This document shows, in pieces, positions 42,486-54,149 of a stretch of DNA of 64,000 nt. Made by a program: the position numbers and the translations under genes. The stretch's first letter is position 1. Each line of letters starts with the position of its first letter. The notes under the pieces were generated by a model that was given only the letters and a program-made list of their open reading frames with translations, was not told the DNA's origin and did not search any database. This DNA is from Cornus controversa. Taxonomy: Eukaryota; Streptophyta; Magnoliopsida; Cornales; Cornaceae. The stretch lies in the NCBI GenBank assembly GCA_026545225.1, contig CM048846.1, positions 86,445,270-86,509,269 of the forward strand. Reading direction: 5' to 3'.

Positions 42486-43280
42486 CTGATGGTGCCTTAG
42501 CCAAATTTATTCATCTGAGATGTTCGGTTAATCATGCCGAGGTCTCTCATTCGATTGCGGTGCTCGACTGATCGTGTCTTGACCGCATTTATTCATCTGA
42601 GACGTTCGGTCAATCATGCCGATGTCTCTCATTCGACTGCGGTGCCTGGCTGATCGTGTCTTGACCGCATTTATTCATCTGAGACGTTCGGCTAGTCATG
42701 CCGAGGTCTCTCGTTCAATTGTGGCGCTCGGCTGGTCATGCCTTGGCCAGTTTTATTCATCTGAGACGTTCGGCTAGTCATGCCGAGGTCTCTCGTTCAA
42801 TTGTGGCGCTCGGCTGGTCATGCCTTGGCCAGTTTTATTCATCTGAGACGTTCGGCTAGTCATGCCGAGGTCTCTCGTTCAATTGTGGCGCTCGGCTGGT
42901 CATGCCTTGGCCAGTTTTATTCATCTGAGACGTTCGGCTAGTCATGCCGAGGTCTCTCGTTCAATTGTGGCGCTCGGCTGGTCATGCCTTGGCCAGTTTT
43001 ATTCATCTGAGACGTTCGGCTAGTCATGCCGAGGTCTCTCGTTCAATTGTGGCGCTCGGCTGGTCATGCCTTGGCCAGTTTTATTCATCTGAGACGTTCG
43101 GCTAGTCATGCCGAGGTCTCTCGTTCAATTGCGGCGCTCGGCTGGTCATGCCTTGGCCAGTTTTATTCATCTGAGACGTTCGGCTAGTCATGCCGAGGTC
43201 TCTCGTTCAATTGTGGCGCTCGGCTGGTCATGCCTTGGCCAGTTTTATTCATCTGAGACGTTCGGCTAGTCATGCCGAAG
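42486..43280. repeat. 82-bp tandem array, about 10 copies
   Basis: The unit contains ATTCATCTGAGACGTTCGGC, then TCATGCCGAGGTCTCTCGTT and GGCGCTCGGCTGGTCATGCC. Starts fall near 42509, 42588, 42671, 42755, 42837, 42919, 43001, 43083, 43165 and 43247. The two copies nearest the extra ORF are diverged, and the rest are almost identical. It lies between the converging extra ORF and integrase, as in the 4.8-17.7 kb element. Confidence 0.93.
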
Positions 43281-43403
43281 TCCATTCCATACAGGTAAAG
43301 GCGTTGTCAAAAATTATTTAAGACCGTGATTCAATGTTCATCCGGTGTGGGACAGCATCAATTAATAGATTTCCAGATTCATAAAAACAAAATGCCCAAA
43401 GGC

Positions 43404-44402
43404 TTACACGTAGTACCTTTTTAAATGTGTGGCGTTCCAAGGTTTTTCGACCATGGCTCCACTGCCATGTATCCTTCGTAACCTGTATGCTCCTTTTCCA
43501 ATAACCTCGATTATCTCAAATGGACCTTCCCATTTAGCCGCGAACTTTCCCGCGTTTGGTTCTCTGGTGTTGCTGGTGACCTTTCGCAAGACCCAGTCTC
43601 CTTGCTCGAACGACCGAGGTAGAACCTTCTTGTTGTATGCCTTGCGAAGTCTCTGCTGGTAGGCCGCCACCCTAATTCGTGCAATTTCTCTCTTTTCCTC
43701 GATCAAGTCGATCTCGTGACCGATCTGTTGATCGTTCTGGTGCTCTTCGAACGATTCGATCCTTAGGGTTGGGACGCCTAGCTCGACCGGAATTACTGCT
43801 TCCATCCCGTAAGTCAGATTGAAGGGGCTGCTACCTGTAGGTCTTCGAGGGGTGGTCCGGTATGCCCAGAGGACATTCGGTAGTTCGTCCAGCCAACGGC
43901 CTTTCCTTTCTTCAAGCTTCTTCTTTATATTTTCAAAAATGGTTCTGTTTGTGATCTCTGCCTGCCCATTCCCTTGTGGATATGATATTGAAGAGAGTCG
44001 TTGGTTGATTCCGTTTTTGACAAAGAATCCCTGGGTGAACTGATTGTCTAGGTTTTTTCCGTTATCCATGATGATTGTTGAGGGGATACCGAAGCGACAT
44101 ATGATATGGTTCCAAATGAATTTTATGACCTGTACGTGGGTCACTGATGCGTATGCTTCGGCCTCAACCCATTTGGTGAAGTAGTCCGTTGCTAGGAGAA
44201 CGTACTTTTTCTTCTGCGCTGCTATTGGCAGGGGTCCTACCATGTCTATCCCCCACTGGGCGAAGGGCCAGGGGCTGCTCATCGGATTTAATTCCCCCGG
44301 TGGCTGGTGCAGCAGTTGGGCGTGTTTTTGGCACTTGTCACAGTTTCGGGAGTATTCCGCTGCGTCTCGGGACATGTACGGCCAGAAATATCCGATTTTC
44401 AA
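43404..44402 (-). pseudogene. Integrase fragment of the truncated Tat element
   Basis: This 332-residue frame begins at the second half of the zinc-binding module (GYFWPYM, NCDKCQ). The core has the first acidic residue in QWGIDMVGPLP, the second in MDNGKNLDNQF (the usual TDNG is MDNG here) and the third in GNGQAEITNR. The C-terminal QGDWVLRKV and AKWEGPFEI motifs follow, ending in HLKRYYV. The catalytic D, D and E are all present, but the protein lacks the upstream half of pol. The frame has no internal stop. Confidence 0.88.
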
Positions 44403-44404
44403 GC

Positions 44405-44931
44405 AAGCTAACCTCTATCAAATCATTAGATAAATGAAGCCACTCAACTTTACATATTCTTTCAACAAACTCTACTACAGCAAGTTTTTCCATAGATGTA
44501 GGCAAGGAAGTAATGTCACCTTTGACAAGATCATTTAATCTAATGTCTTGAAGATCTGGTTTATTAATCACAATCTTGTACTTCTCGGAATCATCACAAC
44601 AAGTCTGGCAATTTATAGTTAAACTCTTGAGATTGGAATCAGAAGTGTTACAAACACAAATATTTCTCAAATCACATACTTCGATGGACAAATCTTCAAG
44701 CATAGGGCAGCTAGAAAAGAACCTATAGATTAAGTCATCATTAAAGTTTAGTTTAGTGATTGAAGTCCAGAGATACTTCCATTCGGTGGACAAGAAACTA
44801 GTTGCCAGTGCATTCTTTAGTGGAAGGAAAGAGAGGATATGGATGATGATACTTTCTGGTAAGTTGATAATATTCCTATCTTCATTACCTTCCACTTTCA
44901 CTTTCTCAAAATGTTTTGAAATTGAAACCAT
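44405..44931 (-). pseudogene. F-box/FBD gene, N-terminal part
   Basis: The minus-strand start at 44931 (MVSISKHFEKVKVEG) leads into an F-box, NLPESIIIHILSFLPLKNAL to LSTEWKYLW, then SCPMLEDLSIEVCDL and LRR-like sequence to IEVSLLE. There the reading runs into a retrotransposon integrase frame at about 44402. The stretch between F-box and SCPMLEDL is only about 15 residues, whereas family members usually have about 100 more, so an internal deletion is likely. The 5' leader, with a probable intron ending TTTTTTCAG near 44940, continues to about 45235. Together with 38799-39469 this was one F-box/LRR/FBD gene of plant type, now split. Confidence 0.82.
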
Positions 44932-44989
44932 CACTCCTGCTGAAAAAAGAAAAAAGAAAAATATCAACGGCTAAAATAATGTCAATGAA

Positions 44990-45235
44990 ACAATGTGAAC
45001 AACTTACATATCTATGTATAGAGTTCTGAACTCAGCTATGTAATTATTGTCTACATTTAGCAAAACTGAACCAGGAGAAGGAGAGAGGACAAGTAAAGTA
45101 CAGTAGTCATACCGGTAGAGAAGACGGAGAGATGCAGATGATGCCAACACGGCGAGGGTTCCTCTCTGGGGGCAAACGCTAGGGTTCTGGCGAGGAAGAG
45201 AAGAAACTTGATGGGAAAAATACATTTGTACCATA
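44990..45235 (-). other. F-box gene leader/promoter, copy 1
   Basis: This sequence upstream of the F-box start contains CGAACGCTAGGGTTCT-like and AAAGTACAGTAGTCATAC motifs. It recurs with changes at about 52985-53270, and a short piece (GCAAGCGCTAGGGTTCTTATG) at about 54614-54650. It is probably the 5' untranslated exon and promoter; the other copies have no F-box coding sequence next to them. Confidence 0.6.
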
Positions 45236-45954
45236 AAAAAAAAATTTATAAAAAAATAACATTATATGGTATTATATAATTATAAATAATAACATTAAAT
45301 TAAATAAATGAGAAGAGTAAAGACATTGAACACTAGACATATCTATATCTATACTATTATTAAAAGTACAAAGTTGTTTTAAATCATTTAATTATACCAC
45401 AATTCTTCTACTAATAGACTTCCACAACTTAAATTTTGTCACATACTAATAGACTCTTTAGTTATATCACAATTCTTCCCCTAATAGACTTCTACAACTT
45501 AAACTCTGTCATCCACTAATAGACTCTTTAATTATATCACAATTCTTCTACCAATATACTCGTAGAGAGTTTCAAATCATTCAAATTAATCTTAATTGTA
45601 ATACATTACTACTAAAAGAATGTATGAGCAATGCATACAAATCAAACTAATTATATATAATATTAGGGATCTCAGAATTTTTTTTTGTTAGTTGCAACTC
45701 TATTGGTTTTCGATTTCTCTCAAATTTTATCTCTTTTACTAATATTTAAGGGCTTTGTTGTAGGTTGTTTGAGGAAAAATAAGTTTATAGAAGTAACACT
45801 TCCGATTATAGAAAAAATAATTTTATCTCTTTTATATCTTTTGTTTACCTTAGGCCTTGTTTTGTAACACTTTCGATTCCATATTTTAGCTTTCATTTTC
45901 TTTTCTTTTTTGAAGTCACAACAGAAATTACATTTGGTAATGCAGTTTTTATTT

Positions 45955-46610
45955 TTGAAAAATGAAAGTGATGTCAAAATTTTGGCAATCCTTAAGCATA
46001 ATTTGAAAGCTTCATAACGAAGCTTTCAATTTCAAATTTCATTTTTCAGTTCAAGTTTTTATTCATGATTTTTTATAAAATGCAATAAATAAAAATTTTA
46101 CTTGCTAAAAAATATAATATAATACAATAAATTAAAATTTTATAAAAAATAGGAATAAAAAATTAGAAATAAAATAAATAAAAAATTGGTTACTCGAAAA
46201 ATAAAATACAATAAATAAGAAAATTATAGATAAAAATAAAATAATATAAGATAAATAAAATACAATAAATACAAAATTATAAGTCAATAAGAATAAAAAT
46301 GTTTTATAAAATACGATAAATAATATATATATAAATAAAAAGATATATATAAGATATATAAATATAATAATAAAAAATAAATATAATATATATATATATA
46401 TATAAAGATATATATAAGAAGAAAATATAATAAAGTAAGAGTTATATATAAATACAATTATCTATAATATAAAAGGAAATAAAACAAGTACATATAATAA
46501 TATATGACAATTACCAAAAACATGTAAATAGTTAGAATTTATGACCATTACCAAAAACATGTAAATAGTTAGAATTTATGACCATTACCAAAACATGCAA
46601 ATGCTTAAAA
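45955..46610. repeat. Helitron internal duplication, copy 1
   Basis: Starting at TGAAAAATGAAAGTGATGTC, this block is collinear with 48492-49080 through a long run of AATAAATA-rich sequence to CATGCAAATGCTTAAAAATAT. Small indels separate the copies. Confidence 0.85.
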
Positions 46611-48491
46611 ATATATTTTTTTTAAATGACAAATTATTCTAAAAATTAACAGTGACAATGAGAATTTTTTTAAAAAAATTAATTATTTTATAAAACCTGA
46701 CAATCAAAACATTTTATAGATTTAACAGAAGCAAAAAAACAGTGAAAACATAAAAACATCAGTATACAATCTAGCACAATACTGATGATGACTTAACTAT
46801 AGGTACATATGTATGTATGTATGTCCGTTTGTGCTTTTTTTTTTTCCTACTATTAAAAAAACCGAAGAACGCGCAAAACAAACATTCACTCATAATTTTA
46901 TGATATTTGTTTCATTCAATTTTCTTAAGCTCCTTGCTCCAATTAATTTAATTTTTGTTACTTGTTTACAACTCTAGGGCTTGTCATGAAGTCCATCATA
47001 AATTAATTTAGTGAATCATCAAATGAGTAACAAATTAACAAAAATGAACGAATATGATCAAAAACTTTAAACTCAAAATTAATTACTTGTGATATGACAC
47101 GGTGTCGAACTTGATTTCGCCTAAAATTTAAGTTTCACCATAAAGAATAGAGTTGTAATGGCTATAAGTCAGGACAAAAAAAAAACAAAAAGAAAAAATT
47201 TAATTTGAAAAAAAAAATCCCAAGAGAGAAATATGAAAGAGAAAATTTTCTTTTTGGCGTTGTGAAATTGAAGTTCATTCTCAAATTAGGTGGATTACCT
47301 GATAAGGAAAAAAATTATTTTTGGCATGAAATTTAAGTTCATTCTCAAATTAGATCAATTACCTAATTCATTCCTAATGGCAGTAAAAAAAGATGCAAGA
47401 TGCTAACAGAAGAACGTGCAAAAAAATTATGAGGTCTATTTAAATTGAATAACTAATTGTTTATCCATTTCACTACCAGTGAATGAATCTAACAAAGGCA
47501 ATGATGAAAACTTTAAAACGTTTGAAAATAATTATTTTTATGTATTGATTGCTTGTGTGAGATTTCTTATAATTATTGTCTCTTTTGGTTGGTGCCTATA
47601 ACTTAGAATTTCTATACATTTTCAAGAAGTCTTATCTATATTTTTATATAAATGTACGTAAAATTTCTATACCTTTTTTAAAAATTGTTTTACTATAATT
47701 ATATAATATTATAACTAATAAAATATGTATTAAAAAAGTATTTTTTAATTAAATAACTAATGGTTATTATTTTATTTTTTAAAAAATTTATATTTATGAA
47801 GAAGTAGTTTTAAATTTAATAATTTGGTTATTGAGTTATATTTTAACATAATAAGGTAAGATGAGTAATAAGTAATTCAATCTTATTATCTGATTTACAT
47901 AACTTTAAAAAATATATTATAGAGAAATATATCTCCATGAGAGAGACCAAAAAAAAAAAAGAAAATAAAGAAAAGAAAAGTGGACGAAGTAAAAATAGAG
48001 ATCTTTACAAAAGAGCTGCTAAGAGAGAGTGAGATAGAGTTGTTGAATTTGAAACCAAAAGAAAATAAGGGTTTTAAGACATGAGAGGGAGTTAAAAAAG
48101 AGAGAAGAGAGATAGAGACTTTACTACAAACAAAGTGAAGAGAAAGAAACCAAAAGGGATAAAAACAATAAATAAGAGAATAAAACTAGAAGCTTTCAAC
48201 CAAGGCTATGTTTGGTGATTTGTTGCACTTCCACTAAATATGAGTGTGTTGTCCTTCTTAATTTTAAATTTCTATATATATTATTTATAAATCATAGTCA
48301 ATTGATTTTTTCGTTCCATCCATATAGAACATGCTACTATATTTTTTGTAGTTGATTCATTATCATCATCTTTACCTTAATCTCATATGAGTGGGATCTA
48401 CCGTTTCATTAGTTGCTTGAATAATGTAATTAAAATTATATGTATAAGGATTCCAATTAAAATTATAAGCTCACTTCTAACCATGTGTCAT
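46611..48491. other. Helitron interior, non-coding
   Basis: AT-rich sequence with no open frame of interest. Short direct repeats such as TTAAGTTCATTCTCAAATTAG near 47268 and 47334 are the only structure seen. Confidence 0.5.
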
Positions 48492-49080
48492 TTTTGAAAA
48501 AATGAAAGTGATGTCAAAATTTTGACAATTCTTAGGCATAATTTGAAAGCTTCATTTTCAGTTTCAGATTTCATTTTTCAGTTCAAGTCTGATTTTTTTA
48601 TAAAATGCAATAAATAAAAAAATTTCTTGCTAAAAAATATAATATAATACAATAAATTAAAATTTTATAAAAATACAATAAATAAAAAATTGGTTACTCG
48701 AAAAATAAAATATAACAAAACAAAATACAATAAATAAGAAAATTATAAATAAAAATAATATAAGTAAAATACAATAAATACAAAATTATAAGTCAATAAT
48801 AATAAAAATGTTTTATAAAATACAATAAATAATATATAAATAAATATAAAGATATATATATAAGATATATAAATATAATAATGATAAATAAATATAATAT
48901 ATACATATAAAGATATATATAAGAAGAAAATATAATAAAATAAGAGTTATATATAAATACAATTATCTATAATATAAAAGGAAATAAAACAAGTATATAT
49001 AATAATATATGACAATTACCAAAAACATGTAAATAGTTAGAATTTATAACAATTACCAAAAACATGCAAATGCTTAAAAA
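48492..49080. repeat. Helitron internal duplication, copy 2
   Basis: This matches 45955-46610 at roughly 90 percent by eye. Directly upstream (48455-48490) is AAAATTATAAGCTCACTTCTAACCATGTG, which resembles the Helitron's own 3' subterminal sequence (49905-49940). Copy 2 may therefore mark the junction of two fused or nested Helitrons. Confidence 0.8.
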
Positions 49081-49962
49081 TATATTTTTAATTAAAATAA
49101 ACTAAAATAAAGTCCTAACAAATATAATTTTGGAGGAAAGAATATACATTATCACATTTATGTTGGTTAAAATGAGTTTGAACCATATTACTCAAATACA
49201 TTTTTTAGTCAAAGACACCATTATTATTTTTTTTCAAAATTAATTTTGGATTACCAAACATATTTTCAAATTTGTGCTTTCAAATTTTCAATAGCATATG
49301 ACTTTACCAAACGTATTCTGCTTTTGACAAAAATGACAGCACAACAGGTTTTCAAATTTCATTTTCAGAAATCAGAAAATGGAATCCGACAAGTTTTCAC
49401 ATTTTATTTTACGATGCTTATTAATATGTTTAATTAGTCAATTATAAGTTTTAGATCTGAATATTATGGATAATAATAATGATTATGTTAATCTATTGTA
49501 TTGGTTTACTTATTTTTTTGTTGGATTGATATTAAATATTTTATGAGTTTCAATAATAATAATATAATTTGGGACACGATTGAATACATAGTATGTGAAA
49601 AAAAAAAAAAAAAAAACCTTTTCTATAATTTGTGAAAACATAAAACAAAAATTTTGCAAAACTTTAGAATCCAAAGGTAAACTGTGCTGCCTATTTATAT
49701 GTTGGTTTATGTATTGTGAAATATACTTTTTGATTATTGAATATTGAATATTATTGAGATTACATACTTCTTCCTCCTCCTCCCGCTTCTTCTTCTTCTC
49801 TCCTAATATTATTTTTCTCTCTTATTCTCCTCACTCATTCTCTCTCTTCTTAATATATTTTGATATCGAAACACCCCTACCTGTCCCGTGTCAATATGAT
49901 AGCTTAATAAAATTATATAAATTCACTTTTAACCACGTGCATCGCATGTGACCTTTTACTAG

Positions 49963-52139
49963 TACATATATATGTGTAGGAGATGGAGGAACCGGTTAAA
50001 CTAGTTAAAATGAGTTTGATCCATATATTTTCTCTTTTATAATATTTTATAAATTTGGGACAGATGTCAGTATTTGATTAGGCCATGTCAGCTAGTAGAA
50101 GTAACTTCCTACTTATATGGCCTAAGGCAAGTATTTTCCTTGCATATATATATATTATTGCTTCCAAATGTTAAATCGATTATAATTTAAATTATTAATC
50201 AGTTGTACATTAATTAATAAAACTTAACATAATATAAAAAATAAAAATATTTATTACATATAAGAAATAAATAAATATTTCTTTAATTAATTTATGTTTA
50301 ACAAGAGTATTAATAAGATTTTTAAGTTCAAGGTCTTGCATTTTTTCTTTTAAAGTTTGCTTTTGTGTAAAATTGTTGCATATTTGATGACTCTATATAA
50401 AAATAATAATTACAAATTTAGGATTTTTCATGAATTTAGGACTCTCAAATTAAGTGGACTCTTTGTTTATAGAGGGTTTGATCTCTCTTTACCTAAATAT
50501 TTTGAAACACTTACTTGAAAAAAAAAGTATTATTTTATTCATACAAAATCAAGTGTTTTGAGATTTTAAAGAATCGTTATTTAAAAGTTACAAAACAATT
50601 TATAAAACATTAGATTTTAGTTATCACGAGAATTCCACATTTTAGGTGATTTTTACTGATTCCTAGATTTTGTGGAAACTAGAGTTTTACCTAAAAAATG
50701 TTTGATTATTTTTAAGAGAATTATGATATAAGATTAAAAGTGTTTCTTTTTTTAAAATGAATATCTATAATTCATTTAGACACATGTCTAAAAAAACTTC
50801 TTTATATGAAAAGTGTTCCAAAGTGATCGTATGTTAATGGTTTGATGGGCTAGTGTATTTTTAGAAACGTAAATAAATGAGTAAATTATATTCACACTTC
50901 CTAACATTTGTCCTAATTACACATAGAGGTCAAAAATAGTATTAATTACATGACCTCCTTTCTAATTACACACCTTGGTAAAAGAATTGCATTAATTACA
51001 TGACATTCCCGTTAACTACAAATTAAATTTTTTTCTGAATATGATAAATTAAAATTTTTCTTAATTTTAAAAGTGATCGATATTATTGCAAGTGAATTCA
51101 TATTTTTTTAACTGACATTCATTACTGAATTAGGTGATGAATGGTCTCTAATTCGAAATATTTTAGCTGTCAACACTACAGAAATTTTTTTGGTTCATCT
51201 CACTTCTCAATTATTATTATTTTTATTATAAATATCTTACGTCTCAATTATAAAGTTAATTTTGTTCAACTTTTGCTTCTAATTTTGTTCAACACTGAAG
51301 TTATAAAATTGGAAATGGCTTCTAAAAGTTGTTATGGCAGAGAGAATAATGAATTGAAATTATGAGAGTTCAAATTTTAATAAATAAGGCAAATATATAA
51401 TTGAAAATATAAGAAACAAGTATCCTTTGATATATAGAAATTTTTTTTTATAATTTCATTGTATATAAAAATAATAATTGAAGTGTCTAAGTATATTGGT
51501 AAAGCTCAATGTCAAATGCCTACAATTTATTTCTTTTTTTTCTTTAATTTATTTCTGGTAATATTTGGAAGAATCTTTTATTTGAAATATAATAAAAGTC
51601 CTGATCCACTTGTTTGTCATATGTACTGAGATAAAGATAGTAGGAGAGTGTATATCTTATACAAAGAGATTTGAGTTGCACAAAAAATTTATTTTTTATA
51701 ACCTCCTATGAAAAGAGAACTTGTTAGATTTCTCTCATAAAAGTATATATTTTGTTCTTGAAGATATTTAGATAAAATCCTAGTATAATCTATGCATTTT
51801 AAAATAAATGGGTTTTGTTTCCATGAAGCACGTGTCGAAGCAACATTTATAAATATAATATGATTTTGTACTATTGATGTAAAATTTTATTTTATTTATT
51901 TATAAATAAATAAGTAAAATTAAACCCACTTTGTCTTTACGAAGACTTGAAGTGTCAAACTTCTGGTTTACTTTGAAAGATGAGGAATTACCACCAAATT
52001 ATAACCCCTTAATAATGTAAAATTTTATTAATATGTCGTATTAAATGTAAATTTTAGAATTGACATTATTTTTATGAGGTTGAGCAGTAATTTATTTATA
52101 AAAAAAATATATGTTTTCAATTAATTCTACGGATATCTA
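49963..52139. other. Intergenic host sequence
   Basis: No gene recognised. It contains segments shared with 37.9-38.5 kb (51065-51155, 51335-51470) and a block near 50692-50780 (AAAAAATGTTTGATTATTTTT) that recurs at 52838-52920. Confidence 0.5.
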
Positions 52140-52525
52140 AATAAACTACTACAAATCATAGTAGATTTTAAATTTGCTTTAGATGATAGTTATCATGACT
52201 TGAAAATTTCACCTTTTAAAGTGATTAGTGACTTATGTTTTGAGAAAACTAGAGTTTTATTAAGCGAATACCACTATTTTTGGTTTTGGATCTTTGAAAT
52301 CATTCTTTAGTAGATTTGGATCCATTTTTTTTTTTTCTAAACTACTACAAATTATAGTAGATTTTAAATTGCTTTAGATGATAGTTATCATGACTTGAAA
52401 ATTTCACGTGATTAGTGACTCTTATGTTTTGAGAAAACTAGAGTTTTACTAAGCCAATACCACTATTTTTGGTTTGTGATCTTTCAAATCATTCTTGAGG
52501 AGATTTGGATCCTTTTTTATTTTTT
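52140..52525. repeat. Tandem duplication of about 190 bp
   Basis: Copy 1 (about 52144-52338) and copy 2 (about 52339-52525) share AAACTACTACAAAT(C/T)ATAG, GATAGTTATCATGACTTGAA and AAACTAGAGTTTTA(T/C)TAAG. Copy 2 lacks about 10 bp after TTTCAC. It is non-coding. Confidence 0.85.
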
Positions 52526-52984
52526 TTCTAATCTATTGATAAAAAGATTCATTTTTTTCATAAAAAATAGTAGGTAGACCCAATAAAGATTTCCTTTTAG
52601 ATTCATTTCTAGAATTCAAGAATTGTTTTTATCCAATAATTAGGAATCAATAGAAAAAGCAAATCCCTTATGATACACTAGATTCGACTCGATTATATGG
52701 AGTTAATATATATGTCATTTTTGGTCCATAAGCGTGACAATATTGCCCGGATTCTCTTTTGCTATAGCTCTGGTGAGTTTCCTTAACCAAGCCACAATCT
52801 ATGAGTCACCGGCTCATTCTTCAATAGGCACGTGGTCAAAAAAATGTTTAATTATTTTTCAGAGAATTATGAATTAAACTTAACAGTGTTTCAATTTATT
52901 ATGTGAATATTTATGATTGCGAAAAGTACACTTGGGTTGTGTTAGGAGTGCTAAATAACAAAGCAACGCATTTTTAAAATAGAC

Positions 52985-53270
52985 AAAAAAAATATGGCCG
53001 ATGACATTCGTACCAAAAAAAAAAGAAAAAAGAAAAATTAAGAAATATGAACTGCCAAAATAATGCCAGTGAAAAACTATTATGTCTATTGTGTTGGAGC
53101 AAAACATAACCATGAGAGAGAGAGAGAAGGGGCATGCAAAGTACAGTAGTCATACGACTCATACAGTAAGGATGACGATGGTACAGGCGACAACGAGATG
53201 AAGATGATGGCAAGAAGGCGAGGCTTTCTCTCTTTAGGGCGAACGCTAGGGTTCTTGTGAGAGAGATAAA
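52985..53270 (-). pseudogene. F-box leader/promoter, copy 2
   Basis: This is related to 44990-45235: both contain AAAGTACAGTAGTCATAC, GATGATG(G/C)CAA and CGAACGCTAGGGTTCT-like sequence in order. No F-box follows. A Mutator-like element is inserted at its distal end (TSD at 53270-53278). Confidence 0.65.
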
Positions 53271-53519
53271 AACCTTATGGGTAAATATCACTGACACTTT
53301 TTGTGGTTTGGACTTATTTCACACATAGAGAAAATTTGATTAAAGTGATTATATAAACTCAAACGTTTTGCACTGTCTATCAGAGAGACCCCAATCTGTT
53401 TATAGGCAGGTTTCACTCAATCTAATACCATGTAAAAAGACCTTGTATACTCTTTGACCATTTGCATGAGATATGAAATTACCTAAATACCCATTTGCTT
53501 ACCTATATATTGTTCAGTA

Positions 53520-53905
53520 CCCCAATTCCGGCCACCACCAAGGAACATCATAACACTTCCGCAATCGAAACCACCGCAAGCCCCAATCGAAACCACTGCA
53601 AGCGTCAATCAAAACCACCGCAAGTCATGACAAACCCAAATCAAAACCACTGCAAGCCACCACAAACACAAATCAAAACCACCATAAGCCACCACGAAGC
53701 CTCAATCCACAAAACCACCACATGAAGCCCCAATCGAAGCCACCACAAGCCTCAATAGAAACCACTACAAGTCACCACAAGTCTCAATCGAAACTACCGC
53801 AAGCCACCACAAGCCACAATCGAAACCACCTCAAGCCACAATCGAAACCACCGCAAGCCACAACAGAACCACCACAAGCCCCAATCCAATTCGACACAGT
53901 TTGAG
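53520..53905. repeat. ACCACCGCAAGCC minisatellite
   Basis: Irregular repeats of about 18-24 bp built on AATCGAAACCACCGCAAGCC. Open frames here on both strands are by-products of the repeat. It lies inside the Pack-MULE. Confidence 0.8.
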
Positions 53906-54032
53906 ACTCATATGACCCGTAATCACACGCAACCAACAGCCTCTCTGTAGTCAAAATCTCTCTCTCCTCCACCATAACGATGACCACCATCACCCCCAAA
54001 GTTTATCAGCAAAACATTCACTACATCGTGAA

Positions 54033-54149
54033 AACCTAATCAACATGGTAGAGTTGAAGTTGTGGTCCTTCCATGGAGCCCAAATCGCGGAGTTCATCAC
54101 CACCCTCCTCTTCCTCTACGTCATTGTCTCCATTCTCTACTTATAAAAA
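54033..54149 (+). pseudogene. Captured PIP aquaporin fragment
   Basis: In one frame this encodes LINMVELKLWSFHGAQIAEF and then ITTLLFLYVIVSIL before a stop. This corresponds to the junction of the cytosolic N-terminus and the first membrane helix of plasma-membrane intrinsic proteins (PIP), where the family reads ELxxWSFxRAxIAEFxATLLFLYxTV. Only about 38 codons are present, and no NPA motif or later helix was seen. The fragment sits in a Mutator-like element, so it was probably captured from a host PIP gene. Recognition is by eye. Confidence 0.75.

Larger units (their letters stand above)
39640..44402 (-). mobile_element. 5'-truncated Tat-type Ty3/gypsy element
   Basis: Minus-strand order is partial integrase (44402-43404), an 82-bp tandem array (about 42486-43280), then a plus-strand extra ORF (40134-42195) and a terminal region that may contain part of the 3' LTR. 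Gag, protease, RT, RNase H and the 5' LTR are missing. The right border is abrupt inside the integrase zinc-binding region and abuts F-box coding sequence, which implies a deletion at or after insertion. The left border is uncertain; TGTTACCAATCCC near 39645 is a candidate LTR edge. It is a different family from the 4.8-17.7 kb element but shows the same layout. Confidence 0.8.
45348..49962 (+). mobile_element. Non-autonomous Helitron (4.6 kb)
   Basis: The 5' end TCTATACTATTATTAAAAG matches the plant Helitron 5' consensus, and the base before it is A. The 3' end has a hairpin (CACGTGC, loop ATC, GCATGTG at 49934-49950) followed by ACCTTTTACTAG, then T. Insertion between A and T, a CTRR end and a 3' hairpin 8-12 nt before it are the hallmarks of Helitrons. 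No Rep/helicase coding sequence was found. The element contains short tandem repeats near its 5' end (45400-45560) and a large internal duplication. Confidence 0.72.

Noticed and set aside
42486..43280. 82-bp repeats considered as a satellite or CRISPR-like array
   Set aside because: Repeats are contiguous without spacers and lie inside a Tat element, so they are an element-internal tandem array.
45685..45977. Short open frames inside the Helitron
   Set aside because: They are low-complexity, AT-driven, and not shared with the second internal copy.
53495..53999. Glutamine/histidine/proline-rich frames in the CA-rich region
   Set aside because: They arise from the ACCACCGCAAGCC minisatellite and are interrupted irregularly; both strands are open for the same reason.
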